Source of the DNA: Filomicrobium sp.
GTDB taxonomy: Bacteria > Pseudomonadota > Alphaproteobacteria > Rhizobiales > Hyphomicrobiaceae
NCBI GenBank assembly: GCA_017792465.1
Contig: CP051234.1
Location: forward strand, 3,690,501 to 3,754,500
Direction of reading: 5' to 3'
Length of the DNA: 64,000 nucleotides
Shown here: one piece after another, positions 46,597 through 57,696 of the stretch
Position numbering within the stretch: position 1 is the first letter of the stretch
Layout of the letters: every line of letters starts with the position of its first letter
Notes under the pieces: model-generated
What the model was told of the DNA's origin: nothing
Databases searched by the model: none
Seen by the model: the letters and a program-made list of their open reading frames with translations, nothing else
Program-made: the position numbers and the translations under genes

Positions 46597-46610
46597 TTCA
46601 CAAAAGTCAA
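46597..46610. promoter_or_regulatory. Candidate FNR/NnrR box in the nirI-nirS divergent promoter
   Basis: TTCACAAAAGTCAA: near-palindromic TTSAC-N4-GTSAA half sites, one base from perfect. The centre is about 70 nt before nirS, so a site at -41.5 would give a roughly 28-nt leader. It also serves the divergent nirI gene by position. Confidence 0.5.
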
Positions 46611-46630
46611 AGTGTGACAGGCGTGGCTGA

Positions 46631-48433
<1,803 letters not shown>

Positions 48434-48441
48434 CGCCGCAT

Positions 48442-48473
48442 TGTGTGGGGGCGGGTTCTGCCGCCCCCGCACA
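48442..48473 (+). other. Strong stem-loop between nirS and nirE
   Basis: GGGGGCGG (48447-48454) pairs with CCGCCCCC (48461-48468), extended by TGTG/CACA with one G.U pair, around a 6-nt loop. There is no T tract, so it is more likely a 3'-end stabiliser or partial terminator separating abundant nirS mRNA from the biosynthesis genes. Confidence 0.6.
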
Positions 48474-48540
48474 GCCTCTCCGCTCCATTCAAAACTTCTA
48501 ATCGCGATTCTGCCGGAACGGCGGCATGGGAGATAACGCC

Positions 48541-49323
48541 ATGAAGATGCCAGGACGTGTATTCCTTGTCGGTGCCGGACCCGGCGATCCTGACCTTTTG
48601 ACCATCAAGGCCCACCGGCTTATCGCGCAGGCAAATGTGATCGTCTACGACCGTCTGGTGTCGGCGGAAATCCTCGGGCTAGCTTCGCGAACCTCCCGGA
48701 TGATTGCCGTCGGCAAGGAGCCGAAGAAACACACGGTCCCGCAAGAGCAAATCAACGAAATCCTGATTTGTGAAGCGCGCGCCGGCCAGATGACCGTCCG
48801 CCTTAAAGGTGGTGATCCATTCATCTTCGGGCGTGGATCAGAAGAAGCGCTGGCACTTCGGGCCGAAGGCATACCTTGTGAAGTCGTGCCGGGTATTACC
48901 GCCGCGCAAGGGTGTGCAGCAAACACCGGCGTGCCGCTAACCCACCGCGGGTTGGCGACGAGCGTTCGCTACATCACAGGCCACTGCAAGCAGGACCAAG
49001 CGCTGTGTTTCGATTGGCAAGGTCTCGCCGATCCTGAAACGACACTCGTCGTTTATATGGGGGTGGCGAACATCGAAGAGATCGCGGGCCGGCTCATCTC
49101 GGCCGGGCGCTTACCGGCGACACCCGTCCTTGCCATCAATAACGGAACGACGCGGAAAGAGCGGCGCATTGTTGCCGATCTTCATGAGATCGCCGACGCG
49201 ACGCGGCGTGCGGATTTTGCCGGGCCGGTGCTGTTCATCATCGGTGAGGTCGTCTTGCTTTACGCGCAAAGCGAGATTTGTCCGGTCGTCCAGGCCGCCC
49301 TCCTGATGGAAGCCGCGGAATAG
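48541..49323 (+). CDS. nirE: NirE, uroporphyrinogen-III C-methyltransferase
   Basis: 260 aa from the ATG at 48541, behind GGGAGATAA. SUMT signatures: VGAGPGDPDLLTIKAHRLI, YDRLVS, VRLKGGDPFIFGRGSEE, GITAAQGCAANTGVPLTHR. It makes precorrin-2 from uroporphyrinogen III, the first committed step to heme d1. No CysG dehydrogenase/ferrochelatase part is fused. Confidence 0.93.
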   Translation: MKMPGRVFLVGAGPGDPDLLTIKAHRLIAQANVIVYDRLVSAEILGLASRTSRMIAVGKEPKKHTVPQEQINEILICEARAGQMTVRLKGGDPFIFGRGSEEALALRAEGIPCEVVPGITAAQGCAANTGVPLTHRGLATSVRYITGHCKQDQALCFDWQGLADPETTLVVYMGVANIEEIAGRLISAGRLPATPVLAINNGTTRKERRIVADLHEIADATRRADFAGPVLFIIGEVVLLYAQSEICPVVQAALLMEAAE

Positions 49324-49328
49324 GATTT

Positions 49329-49679
49329 ATGTTGATGCTTAGAGCGGTCGCAATCGTCCTTTTGTTTGTCCTCTGCACTGGTGGACTGAGTTGGGCTGGC
49401 GAAAAGGCGGCAGGCGATCGATCCATTTCCGCAAGCCGCGCGATCCAGTTGGAGCGTCTGGTGCGCCAGGACTGCGGGTCCTGTCACGGGATGACGCTGA
49501 AGGGCGGGCTCGGCCCGGATATTCGCGCTGAGACACTTAATGGTAAGGACGCGGAAGCCATCACGCAGATCATCCTCAATGGTGTGCCGGATACGCCGAT
49601 GCCGCCGTGGCGGCCGCTCATGACGGAAGCCGAAGCCCGATGGATTGCGGACTATCTCCTTGCAGGGGGCTCAAAATGA
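49329..49679 (+). CDS. nirC: NirC-type periplasmic cytochrome c
   Basis: 116 aa from the ATG at 49329. Signal peptide, one c-heme CGSCHG (C49, C52, H53) and the C-terminal TPMPPWRPLMTEAEARWIADYLL with the axial Met. It is the small c55x-type cytochrome of nir clusters, implicated in d1 maturation or electron transfer to NirS. Stop overlaps the nirF start (ATGA). Confidence 0.9.
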   Translation: MLMLRAVAIVLLFVLCTGGLSWAGEKAAGDRSISASRAIQLERLVRQDCGSCHGMTLKGGLGPDIRAETLNGKDAEAITQIILNGVPDTPMPPWRPLMTEAEARWIADYLLAGGSK

Positions 49680-50860
49680 AAACCGTCTATGCCGTTTTGC
49701 TCAGCCTGGCATTTGGGGTCGTGATCGCGGGAACCTTGCGGTCTGAAACGGCCCAGCTCAGAGGGACTGGCGATCTGGGCATTGTCATTGAGCGTGCAAC
49801 AGGTTCGGTCCTGATCGTCGATACGACCGAGCATCGCGTTCTTAATCGTGTCGAAGGCCTGGGCGATCTCTCGCATGCCTCGGCGGTTTTTTCGCGCGAC
49901 GAGCGGTACGCTTTCGTTTTCGGCCGCGATGGCGGGCTGACCAAGATCGACATTCTCACCGGAAGAATCGCGCGGCGCGTCGTGCAGGCTGGAAATTCCA
50001 TCGGCGGCGCGATCTCGGACGATGGAACGCTGATTGCGGTCTCGAACTACGAACCCGGCGGAGTGCGCGTATTCGATACCGAGACGCTCGATGCGGTGGC
50101 GGATATCTCGGCGAAATGGGACGGGGGACTTTCGAAGACGATTGGTCTTGTGGACGCTCCAGGCCGGCGCTTCGTGTTCACGCTATGGGATGCGGGCGAA
50201 ACCTGGATTGCCGATTTCTCGGCCGGAGTGCAGCCCGTCATCACGAAGCTTAAAGGCGTTGGCGATCGTCCGTACGATGCCCTCATCACGCCGGATGGCC
50301 GCCACTACATCACCGGGCTCTATGGTGAAGACGGTCTGACTGCATTCGATTTGTGGCAGGACCCGCCAAAGCCACACCGCATCTTGCGTGACTATGGGCG
50401 CGGCGAAGCTAAGCTGCCGGTCTACAAGATGCCGCATCTTGAGGGCTGGGCGCTTGCCGGGGATCGGTTCGTTCTGCCGGCGGTTGGACATCACGAGGTG
50501 CTGTTCGTCGACGCGCGGACCTTTGAGGAAGTCGCGCGGACCAAGGTGCACGGCCAGCCCGTCTTTGCCGTTGCGCGCCCCGATGGCCGGCAAGTGTGGG
50601 TCAACTTCGCCCACCCCTTGAACGATACCCTTCAAGTCATCGACACGCCGACGGGCAAGGTAATCCGCGAATGGAAGCCCGGCCCTGCCGTTCTTCACAT
50701 GGAATTTGCCCCGCGCGGCCATAACGTTTGGGTCTCGGTTCGCGACGCCGGTGTCGTGCAGATCTACGACGCGCGGACCTTCGAGAAGAAGGCCGAAATC
50801 CCAGCGAAGAGCCCGAGTGGAATCTTTTTTACGGCACGCGCTCACCGGACAGGACTGTGA
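49676..50860 (+). CDS. nirF: NirF, heme d1 biosynthesis protein
   Basis: 394 aa from the ATG at 49676. Signal-like N-terminus, then a d1-type propeller related to NirS and NirN but without a c-heme domain: GDLGIVIERATGSVLIVDTT, SRDERYAFVFGRDGGLTKID, YKMPHLEGWALAGDRFVLPAVGHHEVLFVD. NirF is needed to convert siroheme-derived intermediates to heme d1 in the periplasm. Confidence 0.93.
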   Translation: MKTVYAVLLSLAFGVVIAGTLRSETAQLRGTGDLGIVIERATGSVLIVDTTEHRVLNRVEGLGDLSHASAVFSRDERYAFVFGRDGGLTKIDILTGRIARRVVQAGNSIGGAISDDGTLIAVSNYEPGGVRVFDTETLDAVADISAKWDGGLSKTIGLVDAPGRRFVFTLWDAGETWIADFSAGVQPVITKLKGVGDRPYDALITPDGRHYITGLYGEDGLTAFDLWQDPPKPHRILRDYGRGEAKLPVYKMPHLEGWALAGDRFVLPAVGHHEVLFVDARTFEEVARTKVHGQPVFAVARPDGRQVWVNFAHPLNDTLQVIDTPTGKVIREWKPGPAVLHMEFAPRGHNVWVSVRDAGVVQIYDARTFEKKAEIPAKSPSGIFFTARAHRTGL

Positions 50861-50866
50861 CCTCAC

Positions 50867-51871
50867 ATGGAACGTCTGACACATCATCTTGACCAACAGC
50901 TTCTCGATAACTGGCAACGCGGCTTTCCGGTCGTCGAGAGACCGTTCAGGGCTGTTGCGGATGCCTTGGGCACAAGCGAGGACAAGGTTCTTGCCAGGCT
51001 TGTTGCGCTCAAGGCAGGAGGCGTTATCGCCCGTGTCGGTGCGGTCGTGCGCCCAAATACGCTGGGTGCCAGTACGCTGGCTGCAATCTCGGTTCCCGAT
51101 CTGGAAGTCGAGGCCACGGCTGAACTTCTCGCGCGTGAAGCTGGGATCAACCACGTTTATCTGAGGGAAAACGACTGGAATATCTGGTTTGTCGCAACAG
51201 GGCCCAATCGCGCCTCCGTCGATGCGTCGCTTGCTCGGGTGGAGTTGCAAACCAATCGCAAGGTGCTCGACCTCAGGCTTGAGCGGGCTTTTCATATCGA
51301 TTTGGGTTTTGCTTTGAATGGCAAAGTCGGCAACCGGCATATCGTTCCAAACGGTGGCGTTAGTACGGTCGGCTTCGTGCCGCGCGATGGCGATGCCCAA
51401 CTTGTCCAGCAACTCATGGTCGGACTGCCGCTCGTTCCGCGACCGTTCCTGGAAATGAGTTACGAGCTTGAGCGCGACGAAGCCGACGTGATGCAGCGCA
51501 TTCGAGAGCTTGAAAGCGCTGGCGTTCTGCCGCGCATCGGGCTCATCGTAAGGCATCGGGCCTTGGGTTGGTGTTCGAATGCGATGGTGGTCTGGGACGT
51601 CCCTGAAGGCCTCATCGATGCGGCAGGTGCCGAGTTGGCAAAACAGGATGGCATCAACCTGTGCTATCGCCGTCGGCGTCATGCGCAAGACTGGCCCTTC
51701 AATCTTTACTGCATGATCCATGCGAAATCGCGTGAAAGCGCGCTGGCCGTGCTTGAGCGCGCGTCTGCTGCTGCCGGGCTCGATCATCTGCCGCGGACGA
51801 TTTTGTTTTCGTTGCGGTGCTTCAAGCAGACAGGCGCCTTGGTCGCGCCACAGCCCAAGGAGGCGGCGTGA
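50867..51871 (+). CDS. nirD: NirDL, fused siroheme decarboxylase subunits
   Basis: 334 aa, two AsnC/Lrp-like halves of about 165 residues: first LLDNWQRGFPVVERPFRAVADALG..., second LVQQLMVGLPLVPRPFLEMSYELE... Each carries the decarboxylase pattern (FPVVERPF / LPLVPRPF; CYRRRRHAQDWPFNLYCMIH). It corresponds to NirD fused to NirL, cytosolic siroheme decarboxylase with NirG and NirH that makes didecarboxysiroheme. The next gene overlaps its stop. Confidence 0.92.
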   Translation: MERLTHHLDQQLLDNWQRGFPVVERPFRAVADALGTSEDKVLARLVALKAGGVIARVGAVVRPNTLGASTLAAISVPDLEVEATAELLAREAGINHVYLRENDWNIWFVATGPNRASVDASLARVELQTNRKVLDLRLERAFHIDLGFALNGKVGNRHIVPNGGVSTVGFVPRDGDAQLVQQLMVGLPLVPRPFLEMSYELERDEADVMQRIRELESAGVLPRIGLIVRHRALGWCSNAMVVWDVPEGLIDAAGAELAKQDGINLCYRRRRHAQDWPFNLYCMIHAKSRESALAVLERASAAAGLDHLPRTILFSLRCFKQTGALVAPQPKEAA

Positions 51872-52344
51872 TGGCGAGGCGCAATGGTCTTGCAGTTGAA
51901 CTCGATAATCTCGATCGGGCGATTCTCAATCGTCTGCAGGAGGATCTGCCGCAAGTTCCCGATCCATTTGCCAAAATCGCACCGGAGCTTGGCTGCAACC
52001 CCGATGAGATCGTTGAGCGGCTGGCGCGTTTGCGTGAAGCCAATGTGGTGACGCGTTTCGGGCCCTTCATCGATGCGGCGGCGATGGGCGGTGCGTTTTG
52101 TCTTTGCGCAATCGCCGTGCCTCAGGACCGCTTTGATGACGTTGCCGAGATCGTCAACGGCTTTCATCAGGTCGCACATAATTATGAGCGCGAGCACAAG
52201 CTCAACATGTGGTTCGTACTGGCGACCGTTTCGCTTGAAGAGATCGACGCTGTGGCTGATCGGATCGAAGCGCGGACGGGTCTCAAGGTCTTGCGCTTTC
52301 CAAAGCTTGAAGAATTCTTCATCGGTTTCAAGGTGGCGGCATGA
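51871..52344 (+). CDS. nirG: NirG, siroheme decarboxylase subunit
   Basis: 157 aa from the ATG at 51871 (TGATG overlap with nirDL). AsnC-like HTH (LDRAILNRLQEDLPQVPDPFAKIAPELG) and regulator-of-amino-acid-metabolism fold (HNYEREHKLNMWFVLATVS). Works with NirDL and NirH on siroheme decarboxylation; DNA binding is not its main role. Confidence 0.9.
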   Translation: MARRNGLAVELDNLDRAILNRLQEDLPQVPDPFAKIAPELGCNPDEIVERLARLREANVVTRFGPFIDAAAMGGAFCLCAIAVPQDRFDDVAEIVNGFHQVAHNYEREHKLNMWFVLATVSLEEIDAVADRIEARTGLKVLRFPKLEEFFIGFKVAA

Positions 52345-52832
52345 TCAAGTTGGATGCGATAGACGAAGCGATTTTGAACGCCACGCAAGCGGGGTTGCCG
52401 ATCGTACGTTACCCCTATGCCGAAGTTGGCCGGCGGCTCGGACTTGAAGAAAGCGACGTCATCGCGCGCTTTCAGCGTTTGATTGCTGACGGCGTCGTGC
52501 GCCGGATTGCTGTTGCGCCGAACCATTACGCTTTGGGCATGAGCGCCAATGGCATGACCGTTTGGGATATCGCCGATGACGCCGTCAGCGAGATTGGCGC
52601 GCGCATTGGGGCGCTTGACTATGTCACGCACTGTTACCGGCGTCCGCGCGCGTTGCCGGACTGGCCCTACAACCTATTTGCGATGGTGCACGGCACGACA
52701 CGCGACGAAGTCGAAGCCAAGCGGCGGCAGATCGCCAGCCTTATCGGGCCGGCCTGCCGGTCTAGCGACATCCTTTATTCAAAGCGCATCCTGAAAAAGA
52801 CGGGTGTGCGTCTCACCGGCAAAGGAGACTGA
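52341..52832 (+). CDS. nirH: NirH, siroheme decarboxylase subunit
   Basis: 163 aa, start overlapping the nirG stop (ATGA). Same fold as Nir[32 protein letters not shown], then [21 protein letters not shown], the conserved decarboxylase segment. Third part of the NirDLGH complex. Confidence 0.9.
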   Translation: MIKLDAIDEAILNATQAGLPIVRYPYAEVGRRLGLEESDVIARFQRLIADGVVRRIAVAPNHYALGMSANGMTVWDIADDAVSEIGARIGALDYVTHCYRRPRALPDWPYNLFAMVHGTTRDEVEAKRRQIASLIGPACRSSDILYSKRILKKTGVRLTGKGD

Positions 52833-52836
52833 GACC

Positions 52837-54057
52837 ATGTTCCGTCTGTCTCACTATATGCAGCAGCTCATCAAACCGACGCCGCCGCGGCAGCGCAAAG
52901 GTCCGGTTCGGCCGGTGGTGATCTGGAATTTGACGCGGCGCTGCAATCTGAAGTGCCGGCATTGCTATGCGGTTGCGGCTGACCATCACTTTCCAGGCGA
53001 ACTTACGAGTTCCGAAGCGATTGGCGTGCTTGATGATTTGGCGGCTTATGGCATTCCGGCATTGATCCTGTCGGGTGGAGAACCGCTTTATCGCGTCGAT
53101 ACGCTTGATCTTGCCAAGCGCGCAAAGGCGCATGGGCTCTATACGGCGCTGTCGACCAACGGTACGCCGATCAAAGGCGCTGTTGCCGATCAGATTGCTT
53201 CGATCGGGTTTGATTATGTCGGCATTAGCCTCGATGGCATCGGTAAAATGAATGACTGGTTTCGTGGCCAGGACGGAGCTTACAACGAAGCGCTTGAAGG
53301 CGTTCGCGAATGTAAGCGGCGCGGGGTGAAGGTCGGGCTTCGGTTCACCATGACGCGGGATAACTGCGATCAGCTACCGGACCTGCTTGATCTGGCTCGC
53401 GATGAAGGCGTCGAGAAATTCTATCTCTCGCATCTTGTTTATGCCGGTCGGGGAAACAAGCACCGTTGCGATGATACGCAATGGGACGTCACGCGCGCGG
53501 CGCTCGATTTGCTGATCGCGCGTGCGTTGGATGCGGCCGAGTCGGGGGAGGCTTTCGAGATCGTAACCGGCAACAACGACGCCGATGCGGTCTATTTCTT
53601 GCGCTGGGCGGAAGAACGGTTTCCGGCCGAGCGGGTGGCGCATCTTCGGCAGCATCTGGAAGCTTGGGGTGGCAACTCCTCAGGTCTCGGCGTTGCCAAC
53701 ATCGATACGCAAGGCATCGTTCATCCCGATACGTATTGGTCGGACTATTCGCTCGACAGCGTGCGCAACCGTCCGTTCAGCACGATCTGGGAGGATCTGT
53801 CCGACCCAGTGCTGGCCGGCTTGCGGCAACGACCGCGCCCGCTCAAAGGCCGCTGCGGCGCGTGTGCCTATAAGGCGGTTTGCGGTGGCAATACGCGCAT
53901 TCGCGCACTGCAGTTGACCGGCGATCCGTGGGAAGCAGATCCAGCCTGCTATCTCAGCGACAGCGAGATCGGCTTGGAGGCGGCGGAGCCTTCGGCGCGC
54001 GCAACAGTTACGCCATTTCGAGGGACACGGCATGATCCTGCGCACCGCTTCGTCTAG
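52837..54057 (+). CDS. nirJ: NirJ, radical SAM/SPASM heme d1 biosynthesis protein
   Basis: 406 aa from the ATG at 52837 with AAAGGAG upstream. Radical SAM motif CNLKCRHC (C36, C40, C43), SGGEPLYR, and a C-terminal SPASM-type Cys region [20 protein letters not shown] for a second cluster. NirJ removes the two propionate side chains of didecarboxysiroheme. Its end overlaps nirN by 26 nt. Confidence 0.95.
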   Translation: MFRLSHYMQQLIKPTPPRQRKGPVRPVVIWNLTRRCNLKCRHCYAVAADHHFPGELTSSEAIGVLDDLAAYGIPALILSGGEPLYRVDTLDLAKRAKAHGLYTALSTNGTPIKGAVADQIASIGFDYVGISLDGIGKMNDWFRGQDGAYNEALEGVRECKRRGVKVGLRFTMTRDNCDQLPDLLDLARDEGVEKFYLSHLVYAGRGNKHRCDDTQWDVTRAALDLLIARALDAAESGEAFEIVTGNNDADAVYFLRWAEERFPAERVAHLRQHLEAWGGNSSGLGVANIDTQGIVHPDTYWSDYSLDSVRNRPFSTIWEDLSDPVLAGLRQRPRPLKGRCGACAYKAVCGGNTRIRALQLTGDPWEADPACYLSDSEIGLEAAEPSARATVTPFRGTRHDPAHRFV

Positions 54058-55600
54058 TTTTTTGCTCTTGGTGGCGTCTCTCGTTGCAGCGTTGCCAGCT
54101 CTTGCAGCTGACGACGGGCATTCGCTTTATGCCGAGCATTGCGCGGCGTGCCATGGCGGTCAAAGGCTCGGTGGCACGGGGCCGGCTCTCATCCCCGAGA
54201 CGCTCAAGAGGATGCGGGGACCGGTTGTCTCCAAGGTCATTTCCGGGGGGCGTGCGGCAACGCAGATGCCGTCGTTTTCCGGGGTTCTGTCAGAGGCCGA
54301 GATTGCAGCGCTTGCCGATTACATCAAGACGCCGCTTGCGAATAAACCGGACTGGACCGAGACGGACATCGCGGCCAGCCGGTCGATGGCTGACGACTAT
54401 GAAAGCGTCGATGCTCCGAAGTTTTCCGCAGATCCCCTAAACATCTTTCTGGTAGTCGAGACCGGCGATCATCACGTGTCGGTTCTCGATGGTGATACGT
54501 TCGAGCGGCTCGATCGTTTTGCAACGCCTTTTGCCGTGCATGGCGGACCGAAATTTACGCCCAACGGTCGGTTCGTTTTCATTATGTCCCGCGATGGCTG
54601 GGTTCAGAAATACGATATCTGGGCGCTGCAGGAGGTCGGCCGGGTTCGCGCCGGGCTTAACTCCCGCAACATCGCGATATCGAAAGACGGGCGCTGGCTG
54701 GCGGTCGCGAACTATCTGCCGAACACGCTCACCATACTTTCAACGGCTGATCTTGCGGTGGAGCGAGTCTTCGATGTGACCGATAAAGGTGGGACACCTT
54801 CGCGGGTTTCTGCGGTTTATCAGGCGCCGACGCGCGACAGCTTTGTTCTGGCGCTCAAGGATGTCGCCGAAATCTGGGAAATTGCAACCGATCCGAATGC
54901 GGAACCGGTTTACGAAGGTTATGTGCACAGCCGGGAAAAGGGGATGGTGGAAGCACTGCCGTCGTCCAAGGGGCTGTTTGCGCGCCGGCGCATCGCGACG
55001 TCGGAGCCGCTCGATGATTTCTTTTTCGATCCGGACTATCGCAATCTGATCGGGGCGACGCGTGGCGGGTCGAAAGGCGTTGTTGTCAATCTCAACGTCG
55101 GGCGGGAAATCGCCCAGTTGCCGTTGCCTGGCATGCCGCATCTGGGCTCAGGGATTAGCTGGATGCGCGATGGCAAGCGGGTGATGGCGACGCCGCATCT
55201 GAAAGAAAGCAAGCTCAGCGTTATCGGTATTGATGATTGGTCGGTGGTGGGAACGATCAAAACCGAAGGGCCGGGGTTCTTCCTGCGCTCGCATGAGAAC
55301 TCGCCTTACGTCTGGGCGGATGTTTTCTTCGGTCCGAACAAGGACGCCATGCATGTGATCGACAAGCAATCGCTGCAGATCGTCAAGACACTCCGGCCCG
55401 CGCCAGGCCAGACGGTCGCGCATGTGGAGTTCGACCGATACGGGAAATATGCGCTTGTCTCGGTCTGGGAGGATGATGGTGCGGTGATCGTGTTTGATGC
55501 AAAGACGCTGGAAGAAGTTCGCCGCCTGCCGATGCGCAAACCATCGGGCAAGTACAATGTGTGGAACAAGATCACGTTTTCAGATGGCACCAGCCATTGA
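54032..55600 (+). CDS. nirN: NirN, dihydro-heme d1 dehydrogenase
   Basis: 522 aa. Signal peptide, c-heme CAACHGG (C37, C40, H41) and a d1-binding propeller ([46 protein letters not shown]) homologous to NirS. NirN introduces the last double bond of heme d1 and hands it to NirS in the periplasm. Last gene of the nir operon, followed by a hairpin. Confidence 0.95.
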   Translation: MILRTASSSFLLLVASLVAALPALAADDGHSLYAEHCAACHGGQRLGGTGPALIPETLKRMRGPVVSKVISGGRAATQMPSFSGVLSEAEIAALADYIKTPLANKPDWTETDIAASRSMADDYESVDAPKFSADPLNIFLVVETGDHHVSVLDGDTFERLDRFATPFAVHGGPKFTPNGRFVFIMSRDGWVQKYDIWALQEVGRVRAGLNSRNIAISKDGRWLAVANYLPNTLTILSTADLAVERVFDVTDKGGTPSRVSAVYQAPTRDSFVLALKDVAEIWEIATDPNAEPVYEGYVHSREKGMVEALPSSKGLFARRRIATSEPLDDFFFDPDYRNLIGATRGGSKGVVVNLNVGREIAQLPLPGMPHLGSGISWMRDGKRVMATPHLKESKLSVIGIDDWSVVGTIKTEGPGFFLRSHENSPYVWADVFFGPNKDAMHVIDKQSLQIVKTLRPAPGQTVAHVEFDRYGKYALVSVWEDDGAVIVFDAKTLEEVRRLPMRKPSGKYNVWNKITFSDGTSH

Positions 55601-55630
55601 TGAAACCCGGAAATTGCGCTCCGGGTTTCA
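55601..55630. terminator. Hairpin between nirN and the EF-hand gene (convergent)
   Basis: Perfect 10-bp stem TGAAACCCGG/CCGGGTTTCA with a 10-nt loop, directly after the nirN stop codon and before the convergent EF-hand gene end. No T tract follows on either strand, so termination strength is uncertain. Confidence 0.55.
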
Positions 55631-55654
55631 AGGTAGGACGTCTGGTCGGAAGCC

Positions 55655-55960
55655 TTAATATTTCTTCGGGCACCAGGATTCGGTCGCAGACTTACAGGAG
55701 ACCGGGAAGGCCTTTACCATTTTTTCCGCAGTCGCCCATTCCGCCTCATCGATGCTGTTGTTGTTGTCTTCATCCATCGCTGAGAACGTTGGCAACGGGT
55801 CGATCTTGAGTTTCGGCGAGTTGGCATCCCATTCTGTGCGAGCGATCGTGCCGCTGCCATCGGTGTCGACGTTGCCGAACTTGTCGGCCCAACCGCCTGC
55901 GACGGCTGCCGTTCCTGAAAGCAACAGAACTGAAATCATTACGGCCCATTTTTTAGCCAT
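55655..55960 (-). CDS. Periplasmic EF-hand protein
   Basis: 101 aa from the ATG at 55960, preceded by GGGAGAAG. Signal peptide ending near AVAGG, then two EF-hand loops: DTDGSGTIARTE (residues 32-43) and DEDNNNSIDEAE (63-74), each with 1,3,5 and 12 positions acidic or polar as for Ca2+. Neither has the Pro at position 2 that marks lanmodulin. Two Cys near the C-terminus (SCKSATESWC) could form a disulfide. Function unknown; near methanol dehydrogenase, a Ca2+-binding role is conceivable. A strong dyad lies upstream. Confidence 0.7.
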   Translation of the reverse strand: MAKKWAVMISVLLLSGTAAVAGGWADKFGNVDTDGSGTIARTEWDANSPKLKIDPLPTFSAMDEDNNNSIDEAEWATAEKMVKAFPVSCKSATESWCPKKY

Positions 55961-55995
55961 TGCGTCTTCTCCCAAATTTGTAGTTCCTTATTTGT

Positions 55996-56017
55996 TGACC
56001 GTTGTCAGCAACGGTCA
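55996..56017. promoter_or_regulatory. 22-bp dyad upstream of the EF-hand gene
   Basis: TGACCGTTG (55996-56004) pairs perfectly with CAACGGTCA (56009-56017) around TCAG. It lies about 36 nt before the EF-hand start and in the divergent region with the HExxH gene, so it could be an operator for either. Confidence 0.4.
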
Positions 56018-56179
56018 TGTCGCCGTTTACGAGCGGCCGAACCATGGGGTCGCCTTTTGCGAAGTTTCGTCAATGGAAAGCTTTCCAAGACCATGATGGG
56101 CAGGCTTGCAAAAGAGACTGAATGGCCCCAGTGCGGCTGGTCATCCTGGCGGGGGCCGGTTTGAGGTCAGGAGAACACA

Positions 56180-56824
56180 TTGAATAAGCCGCTGCTCTAT
56201 GCGCTCGTGCTCTTGGTCTTTGCGTTCGTGCTTGGTTTCGGCGACGTGCAGTCGGTTCTCAGTTCAGAAGAAAATCGATCCGCGGCGGCACGTGGTGAGG
56301 AGCGGCGACAGCAGCCTTCGAAGTCCCAAGGAAGCACGCCTGGCAAAGAGCGTAAGGTTGAGAGGCTTCACGTCGATGCTTCGAAGGTGACCGAGATGCT
56401 TGACGAAGCCGATGTTCGCGCGTTCGTCGATAAGGCCGTACGTCTCAGTGATTACACTGCTCCCCAGGAGCTGTTACGCGTTGCCAAGCTGCATCCAGAT
56501 GAGCTCCGGCGTGTTGTTTGTGGCGGGCGGCGGTGTGGCGCGGTGGCATTTTTCGATGACCGGACGCGCACGGTCTATGTCGACGAGCGGCTGGACCTCG
56601 AACGCAGTCCTGTCGCCAAGAGCTACGTCATTCACGAGGTTCTGCATTATTTCCAACTGCTGGATGGAAAGCTGACGGTCGATATGAGCTGTCAGGAGAG
56701 ACTTGAACTTGAGCTCGAAGCCTACCGTATTCAAAACGAGTATCTGTCCCAGTCGGGATCACATCACGTCGTTAGCACACGGCTGCTTCGTCGAATGTGC
56801 GATCCCCTGGGACGCGGCGGGTAA
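56180..56824 (+). CDS. Secreted/anchored putative HExxH metalloprotein (DUF6647-like)
   Basis: 214 aa, TTG start with AGGAG 8 nt upstream. N-terminal signal anchor (about 5-24), a charged linker, then a domain with VIHEVLHYFQLLDG: an HExxH zinc-binding motif at H152-E153-H156. Two Cys in VVCGGRRCGAVAFFD may form a disulfide. It resembles small zinc metallopeptidase-like proteins of unknown function. It lies between the EF-hand gene and the mxaB-like regulator. Confidence 0.6.
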   Translation: MNKPLLYALVLLVFAFVLGFGDVQSVLSSEENRSAAARGEERRQQPSKSQGSTPGKERKVERLHVDASKVTEMLDEADVRAFVDKAVRLSDYTAPQELLRVAKLHPDELRRVVCGGRRCGAVAFFDDRTRTVYVDERLDLERSPVAKSYVIHEVLHYFQLLDGKLTVDMSCQERLELELEAYRIQNEYLSQSGSHHVVSTRLLRRMCDPLGRGG

Positions 56825-56876
56825 ATGGCAATGCCAAAAGGGCTGCGCGGCATGATCTTCCGCTTGGGCGCCGGAG

Positions 56877-57560
56877 TTAAAGTCGTTGCTGGCTTGAGCT
56901 CTTTCGAGACGCGCCCGCGCCGCGCCCGCCCAAGTCTGGCAGGTGCTGTGCCGCAATCTGGACGAGCTCAATGAGGCTTTGTGCGTCAAGTTTCGATTTG
57001 ATGTGTGATGCCGTGTTGGCGATGGTCTTGTAGCTGACGTTCAATGTCTGAGCGATTTCGCCATAAGGTTTACCTTCGACGATGAGCCTCAGGACGCTTA
57101 ATTCACGCAACGACAGATCGCGCAGGGGATTTTCATCGTCCTGCTGATTGAGGAACGCAATCTCGGATGCGAGTTCATGGCTGATGTAGTGCCGGCCAGA
57201 TCGGATCATGTCGAACGCGTCGCAAAATTCACTTTGCCAGGAGTTCTTCAACATATAACCGGTCGCTCCTAATCGGATTGCACGGTTTACGATCATCGCG
57301 TCGTCGTACATGCTGAAGACGAGCACCGGTGTTTGTTTATCGTGGGTACGAAGCCGCCGCAAAAAGGAAAGCCCGCTGATTGCGTCGGAATGAACCGCGA
57401 GATCCAGCACGATCACATCAGGGCGATGCTTCCGGTAGAGCCTGAAGCCTTCCGAAAACGTCGGTGAGAGGTGGATGTTTTCGACACCCATTTCTTTCAG
57501 AACGCGCTCACAGCCTTGGAGCACGATTGGATGATCATCGATCACAAGAACAGTCGTCAT
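56877..57560 (-). CDS. mxaB: NarL/LuxR response regulator, MxaB-like
   Basis: 227 aa. Receiver with LVIDDHPIV, phosphoacceptor Asp at about residue 53 (VIVLDLA) and Lys in YMLKNS; LuxR HTH with LSLRELSVLRLIVEGKPYGEIAQTLNVSYKTIANTASHIKSKL. MxaB regulators control methanol dehydrogenase expression in methylotrophs. No kinase gene lies next to it. Assignment to mxaB rests on the position next to mxaF. Confidence 0.65.
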   Translation of the reverse strand: MTTVLVIDDHPIVLQGCERVLKEMGVENIHLSPTFSEGFRLYRKHRPDVIVLDLAVHSDAISGLSFLRRLRTHDKQTPVLVFSMYDDAMIVNRAIRLGATGYMLKNSWQSEFCDAFDMIRSGRHYISHELASEIAFLNQQDDENPLRDLSLRELSVLRLIVEGKPYGEIAQTLNVSYKTIANTASHIKSKLDAQSLIELVQIAAQHLPDLGGRGAGASRKSSSQQRL

Positions 57561-57696
57561 CGCCTAACCTTCGAGCGTTTGGGATAGTTCGCACGAGCGA
57601 CGTCGAACAGCTTGGAGCGGTCCCAAGCGATTCCCTTGTAGATGATGTGTTGATCAAGTTGCTTTAATTTTCTTGCTTCTGAATTTTCTTAAATGG

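Noticed and set aside
50183-51787. 534-aa minus-strand open frame opposite nirF/nirDL
   Set aside because: Shadow of two real genes, spanning their boundary; no protein features.
55655-55960. Lanmodulin
   Set aside because: Only two EF-hands and no Pro at loop position 2, so calcium-type loops are more likely.
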